Shown here piece by piece: positions 58,528-64,000 of a stretch of 64,000 bases of DNA; position 1 is the first letter of the stretch; each line of letters starts with the position of its first letter. The DNA lies in NCBI GenBank assembly GCA_020746835.1, contig JAGPNK010000001.1, positions 5,394,001-5,458,000 of the forward strand. The letters run 5' to 3'. A model generated the notes under the pieces. That model worked only from the letters and a program-made list of their open reading frames with translations, did no database searches and was not told the origin of the DNA. Position numbers and translations under genes: made by a program. Source of the DNA: Stachybotrys elegans. Lineage: Eukaryota > Ascomycota > Sordariomycetes > Hypocreales > Stachybotryaceae.

Positions 58528-61500
58528 TTACAGCTCCTCCTTGGCATGCTGAACCGTTTCCTTGACGGCTTCAGTCGCCTGGCTGGCGGCGCTGCCAACC
58601 TTGTCGCCGATCGAGGCTGCCTTGGCGCTGGCCTCGCTCACGATGCTCTCCGCCTTGGCAGCCGCCGTGGCGTATGCGGCATTCAAGCGAGAAAGAACGC
58701 TCTCGGTAAAGGTGGGCTCCTTGCCGACAATGAGCTCCGACACAAGCTCGCTCACAGCGTCGTATTGCTTGGCAGCCCCCTCCGATGCCGTCTTGGCAGA
58801 GTCCGCTGCCGCTGCCGTAGCCGAGGCCACCCGGGAGTTGGCGCCACTGACAAGGCCATCGTACCAGCCGATCGCCTCCGTGGGCTGTCCGTAGATCTGG
58901 GCGCTGATCTCGCCGACCACCGTGTCCCACGTCTCAGCCAGCGCTTGGCCAGCAAGATAGACCTGTTCACTGGCTGCGCCACCGACGGCAGCCACTGAGC
59001 TCTCCACTGCATCCACTGCCGACGCAACCACATCCGTCGCGGCCGAGTACACTGACCCAGCGGCCTCCTCAGCAGCATGCGCGGCCGAAGCTGCCGACTC
59101 CTGGGCTACCGATGCCATCGACTTGGCAGAACCGACCAGATCCGTAGGCGTAGGCGTTGCCGTGACCGACGAGAAAGCCGACGAAGCGGCAGCCATGAAG
59201 CTGGAGTAGCGGTCCTGAGCCAGACCGAGCCCTGCGTAGTACTGGAACTTGGCCTGCTGGAGGTACTTCTCGCTGGACGAGGTGGGCGTGGGCGTGGCCA
59301 GTCCCATGGCAATCATAGCGCTCTGGTACTGGACTTCAGCCCACAGGCGGCCTTCGTTCAGCTTCTGGGCTGCAATCGACTCCACCTTCTCCCAGTCGAG
59401 GCTGGACGCAGCCGACGTGGTGGGCGTAGGCGTTCCATAGATGCCAGCAGAAGCAGCGTTGACAGCGTCCTGCATCTTGGCGCTGGCGGCCACGATCGCG
59501 TTGTCGTAGGCGGATGAGACAGAAGCGAAGAGGTGGTCATGCACCGGCTCAGGAGTGCCGTAGATCTGCGCAGAGACAACAGACACAGCGCTCGAATACT
59601 GGGCAGAAGCCATGGAAGCCGCCTGAGCGTACGCATCTTCCGCTGCCTTGGCTGCCTTGGTGTACGCATCCGAGATGCTGTCGGTGATGCCCTCATCCTC
59701 GTCATAATCTTCGAGGATCGGCTTGCGGTCAGACACCTTCTGAGCTGCCGCACCAAGGAAAGCAGGCCTGACATTGTCTGTCTCGGAAATCGGCGTCTCA
59801 TCCCGCACTGTCAAGGGGTCCTCCTCAACCTCTACGGGCAAGTCGTCCTCTACCTCCGGCTCCTCGGTAAGGTTGCTAACAAAGGTCGGTTTCTCACCGA
59901 TCATGTCCTCTGACGCAGTCGACGCAAGGCCCTCCGTGGCGTCTTCCAGAACAGACTCGGTCGACGTCTCGGAGGAAGCAGAGGAGGCGATAGCCTCAGA
60001 GGCCTCGCTGAACACGCTGCTGACAGATTCAGAGGCTTCGGAGGACGCAGCCTCAGCAGAGCTAGAGGCATCATCGGCAACACTCGACATGGTCTCCACG
60101 TCCTCCGACACTTCGTTTGAAACAGCCGATGACACCTCGGCAACGGTGCTGCTCAGCTCCTCGCCAGCCGAGCTGGTAGCCTCATCGCCTTCCGAAAGTA
60201 TGCTGGCGGCGACTTGGCTAGCGGCCTGGGACTGGTCTTGGAGGGTCTCGGATACATCGCTGGCCTTGTCGATCACGGAGGATGTCTCAGACTCAGCAGA
60301 AGCGGTGAGTGCAGAGCTAGCATCGGCAACAACGCTTGCACCAGAGCTGACAGCCTCGACGACAGACGAGGTTGCGTCTTCGACGTTTTCGGCAACAATA
60401 GAAGCCGCGTCGGTTGCTGCATCGACCACCGTATCCTTCAGGCCCTCTGCGCCCTCGACAGCATCCTCAACAACCTCCTCAACCTTTTGGGCGGCTGCCT
60501 TGGCGGCCTCGGTAATTTGTTCGGCCGCCGACTTCATCTCCTCGGAATCAAAGTTGTCGGAAGCATCGCCGGCGAGAATCTTCCAGTGGGCAACTCCCTT
60601 AAGGCGGCCCAGCTCCTTAGCAGCGGCAGACGCCATGTCCATGGCATCGTCCTCGACCTGAGCGGATGCCTCCTGCGCCTTGAGCAGAGTCGGGTGCGTC
60701 ACAATGAGCTGCTTCAGCTGCTCAGTCCACATGGAGAGCTTGTTCTTGAGCTCGTGGTACTTGGCCCAGTCGTGGTAGGTGACACCCTCGGCCCAAGCCC
60801 AGCGCATACCAATCTCCTGAAGCGCCAGAGACCTGGTGCTGTCGAGGATCTTGAGGTGGACATCAGCGGCAGTGGTGACGGCGCTCTGGAGCTCTGCGTC
60901 GTATTCCTCTCGCCAGTCTCGGACAGCCTGGGCCTTTTGCTTAATCTGGAGGCCTGCGGCTCGGATCGCCTTGATCACCTCCTCCTCTGCAACGGCTGAG
61001 TCCTCGCCGTTGGCCTCAACGATGGAAGAGATTTGAGACTTGACGCTGCTGATCTCGGTTGAAATGGTGGACTGGAGCTTATCAACGAGGCTCTTGCCAG
61101 TGGTCTTGGCGTTTCGTCGAATCATGCGCTTAGCCATCTCGTCGATGCGGTCCTCCATATCATTGGCACCATCGTCGGCCTGAGCGGCAAACTTGTCCTG
61201 CCACTTGGCCAAGTCCTCGGCAACCATCTCGCGAGCTGCCTTGCGCCTCTCGCTCTCATTTTCGGCGGCAGGTGGGGCCTCCACAGGTCTCCAGAACTCG
61301 TCGTTCTCATCATAGTCTTCCTCACCCTCCCATTCTTCGTCACTGTCCTCGAAGGCTTCTTCGTTGCTCTCTTGGCTAGTGGTAGCCTGGCTAGAGGTCG
61401 GTTGGCTAGCGGTAGTCGAAGCGGATGCAGTCTGAGACCCAGGCTTGCTGAACGACGATGAGGCCGGGGTTCCGGTCAGGACGGTGGTGCTGTGATAATG

Positions 61501-62508
61501 TGTGAGCGTACGATACCTCGATACACCAAAGAAAATATGCTTACCCTGCGGGTGCCTCGACGACGTAGCCCTTGGACTTGTTGCTGTACCTAGCGAGACG
61601 TTCGCCGATGCGGTTCAGCTGCGGCTCGACGTTGGCGACGTAGACAACGCGCAGCTGGGGCCAAACAGCGGTCTGGAGGAAATGGTACGTCTTGTCCCAT
61701 GTCCAGTAGGCAGCGGGGAGCGCAGTGAAGAGGGTAAAGTCGGAAGCAGCGTTGTAGCCCTGAACGGCATACGGCTGGACGAATTCATAGCCGGGAACAA
61801 CGAATTCGTAGTACAGCTGGAGTGCATTGGTGCGAGCAATGTCGTAGTAAGGTCCGACGGCATGCTCGGCCTGGGCGAGGTAGGGCGCAACGGTGCGGTC
61901 GTAGTGAGTCTGGGTGGCGTCCTGCAGCTTGGTCAACTGCGGTTGGCCATTCTTCTGCCAGCCAGCCTGGGCGTACTGGACACCCTTCTCGACCCAAGGA
62001 GCACCGTATTGAGCGCCGAGCTGGTAGGATGGGGCCAGGACCCGGGAGTCGAGGGCGTCATAGTATGGCTTCACAAGCTCGACGTAGGGCGCTGCGTGCT
62101 GGTCGTAATACGGCTGGACGTGGGGCAGAACGGCGTTCTTGGCGGTAAAGTAGTGCTTGCAGATAAAGGGCGAGCTCTCGTCGCAGGCTTCGAGCGAGGG
62201 CGGGCAACGGAAGATGACGGTGAGGATGGCAGCCCATATCGAGAGTCTAGCCGACGCGAGCATGTGAGCGAGCGGGTCACGACGACACGGTGGCGGGAGA
62301 GGGGGGTTGAAACACACCTAGCAGTAATGCTGAAGAGGGCAGCAAAGGCTCCTCGCGTCTTCTTGACCTGCCGCTTCGTTCTGGGAGATGGCGTGGCCGC
62401 GACAGGCTTGCCATTTGCTTTGCCATTCGCTTTGCCATTCGCTTTGCCATTCGCGTAGCTCTTGGCGTGGCCGTTGGCAGCCTTGAGCGAGCCGTTGGAC
62501 TCGGCCAT
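58528..62508 (-). CDS. Large membrane-anchored Ala/Ser-rich repeat protein
   Basis: Three exons on the minus strand (62318-62508, 61545-62246, 58528-61489; introns 71 and 55 bp) give 1284 residues. The N-terminus has four NGKA repeats and a Lys/Arg-rich stretch, then one membrane segment (about 58-78; LSIWAAILTVIF). A Tyr/Pro-rich region follows, with PYYD, PYVE and PSYQ repeats about every 11 residues (about 95-200). Next are an acidic part (EDSDEEWEGEEDYDEND), a long Lys/Glu helical part with Trp, an Ser/Ala/Val low-complexity part, and repeated blocks with IYGTPxP or ATPTPT linkers. The end is LEA/apolipoprotein-like, Ala-rich amphipathic helix closing in HAKEEL. Similar proteins in fungal genomes have been given the name 'transcription factor hoxa13', for which I see no homeobox. 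A role in lipid, ER or vacuolar membrane structure, or stress protection, is possible but unproven. Confidence 0.82.
62407..62454 (-). repeat. 12-bp coding tandem repeat (NGKA)4
   Basis: Four 12-bp units, three of them identical (TTTGCCATTCGC on the plus strand), near the start of the 1284-residue protein gene. They encode four Asn-Gly-Lys-Ala repeats. Copy number probably varies between strains. Confidence 0.92.
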
Positions 62509-64000
62509 GGTGCGGTGAGGGACCCGAAAATGACGAGAAAGAGGCTATCGTGGCGTGGTCTATGGTCGATGGTCGGTGGATGGGGGACGAGGAGACAAAG
62601 ATCGGTCTTCGAGGACCGTGGGCTGACGGAGGAAAATGTCTGGTGAAATGGCAATTGGAAGCGAGCTGGAGGATTTCCAGGTAGGTAGGCAGGTAGTGGA
62701 GGCTAGGCGGCCGAGGGTCCTGTACAGGGACTCGCTACAGCAGCACCACGTCTACAGTCGAGTTCGAAGAGTCGAGTGGGAGGATGCAGAACTCGAGCGT
62801 GCAGGTCGAGCTGTTTGTTTCTTATTGACCCGAGGACGGATCGGCTACCGTGGCATTCAACCCCTGTCTGACGGGAGGCTGGCCAAGGGGGCAGGACTGG
62901 AAGCTTCGGTGCGGCACTGGCGCTGGTGTTGACCGTGAATTGTTGGTGAGCCTCTCCAAGGGATCCCGCGAAACCTGCGACACGGCTAGGCTGGGCTAGG
63001 TAGGAGTGACTTTGTGGTTGGCGGGCGGTTGGCGGGCCGTCGAGGTACCCTGGGCGGTGGTTCTGTGTCAAGAGGATGGGGTCGGGGCCACCAATCGTCT
63101 GATGTGCAGCTGCTTGAAACGGCACGGCTGGGACTGTGCCGCTGCTCCAACAATAATAACGACGATAATAATCAAGGAGAAGAAAAAGGGTTGTCGTCTG
63201 CTTTCCCTGGGGTGAGTTTTTTTTCTATTCAGTATTTTGAATCATCTACGAGTAGGAGACGCATGTCTTCCTAGGTAATGATGCCAAGGCTGCTCTAAAG
63301 GGCGATCGCATCGAGCTGATTGCCTGCTTTTTGCCTGCTCCCCATCCAGCTGCGACGTCATAAATGACGAGGTGTGGGTTGAAGATGGCCCGTCTACGCT
63401 CTCTAATGGCTGCTTGTGCGTGCGATGCGAGCACCAACTGGGACGCCTCGGCCTCGTGCTTGGATAATTGTCTCACCGTCCACGTTTCCTTATCAGCATC
63501 AGCCAGAAGCGCGGAGTCATTGGTAAGGGGGTTCATGCGCCTCCGGCTCGCTTACCCTCCTATTGGATATGGAGGTGTCCTCATCGCGATCTGCTGTGGT
63601 GGTGACGGCAGATGCATGCGGGCGACATATCGTAATGACGAGAACGTCCAAATAAACTCGGGAATAAACTCATGCTCAACAGGGCGAGTGTAAATAATAA
63701 CCTGGAAAGATGCTTAGGGTACGCATCAACATGATGCTCCTTTTCACATGTCTTGCTGTCTGAACAACCATGGCCCGGCTCTGGAAACTCATCTGACGTA
63801 CCCATCGTGAGAACAAAGGCTCCAGCCAACCACCCCAAACCTGCAGCCATGACATCAACCGCAGCGCACGCTACCCTCCAGACCAGATCCGCTGCATGAC
63901 CCGTTACGGTCCCAAGGCGGCGGACCAAACCATGCAGCCTGTCTTGATTGATCCATCATTCTAGAACACAGCCCCAGAAGATGAAATGTTATGAAATGTT
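62509..64000. other. Right flank, no gene supported
   Basis: 1.5 kb to the window end. The first part is the leader and promoter of the minus-strand 1284-residue protein gene. Small open frames at 63364-63693 (plus) and 63581-63928 (minus) have no recognisable motif. An unseen gene could end just beyond the window. Confidence 0.45.

Overview
The window is nuclear DNA of a filamentous ascomycete (Pezizomycotina). The gene set and protein style fit Sordariomycetes, probably Hypocreales, but the species cannot be named from sequence alone. Support for a fungus comes from short introns (mostly 45-75 bp, GT-AG with CTAAC/CTGAC branch sites), pyrimidine-rich leaders, a split tRNA-Tyr, a chitin synthase, a chitin deacetylase and a Set9 histone methyltransferase. 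No transposon, CRISPR array, bacterial operon or clear RIP-degraded stretch is visible.

Layout. 0.8-7.1 kb: Set9 (H4K20 methyltransferase), a secreted PI-PLC-like phosphodiesterase and, on the minus strand, a class VI-like chitin synthase. 7.1-19 kb: mostly non-coding, low-complexity DNA holding a secreted chitin deacetylase with three chitin-binding modules; it ends at a bacterial-type UDP-hexosamine/UDP-sugar dehydrogenase with a 15-bp tandem repeat in its leader. 21.2-30.9 kb: metabolic block of phosphoketolase (minus), large-subunit catalase (plus, divergent, with two TGACGTCA sites in the shared promoter) and a mitochondrial ThDP enzyme. 33-37.4 kb: a Pho80/Pcl-type cyclin and a charged low-complexity protein. 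42.8-56.4 kb: transport block of an OPT oligopeptide transporter, a small four-helix membrane protein, tRNA-Tyr, an ABCC/MRP transporter, a small Cys-rich protein and an amino-acid permease. 58.5-62.5 kb: a 1284-residue membrane-anchored Ala/Ser-rich repeat protein.

How the genes may work together. Chitin synthase, chitin deacetylase and the nucleotide-sugar dehydrogenase form a loose amino-sugar/cell-wall group within about 15 kb. Phosphoketolase and catalase share a divergent control region. The OPT, ABCC and amino-acid permease genes make the 43-56 kb part rich in transport. All these groupings are inferences from position.

Exon structures were built by hand from splice signals, reading phase and family motifs. 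All 14 protein models close in frame. No clear undescribed system was found. The best leads are the CBM18-splitting symmetric exon in the deacetylase, the dehydrogenase of bacterial type, the paired CRE sites, a GC-AG intron, a start-codon-only exon, and the repeat-built membrane protein.
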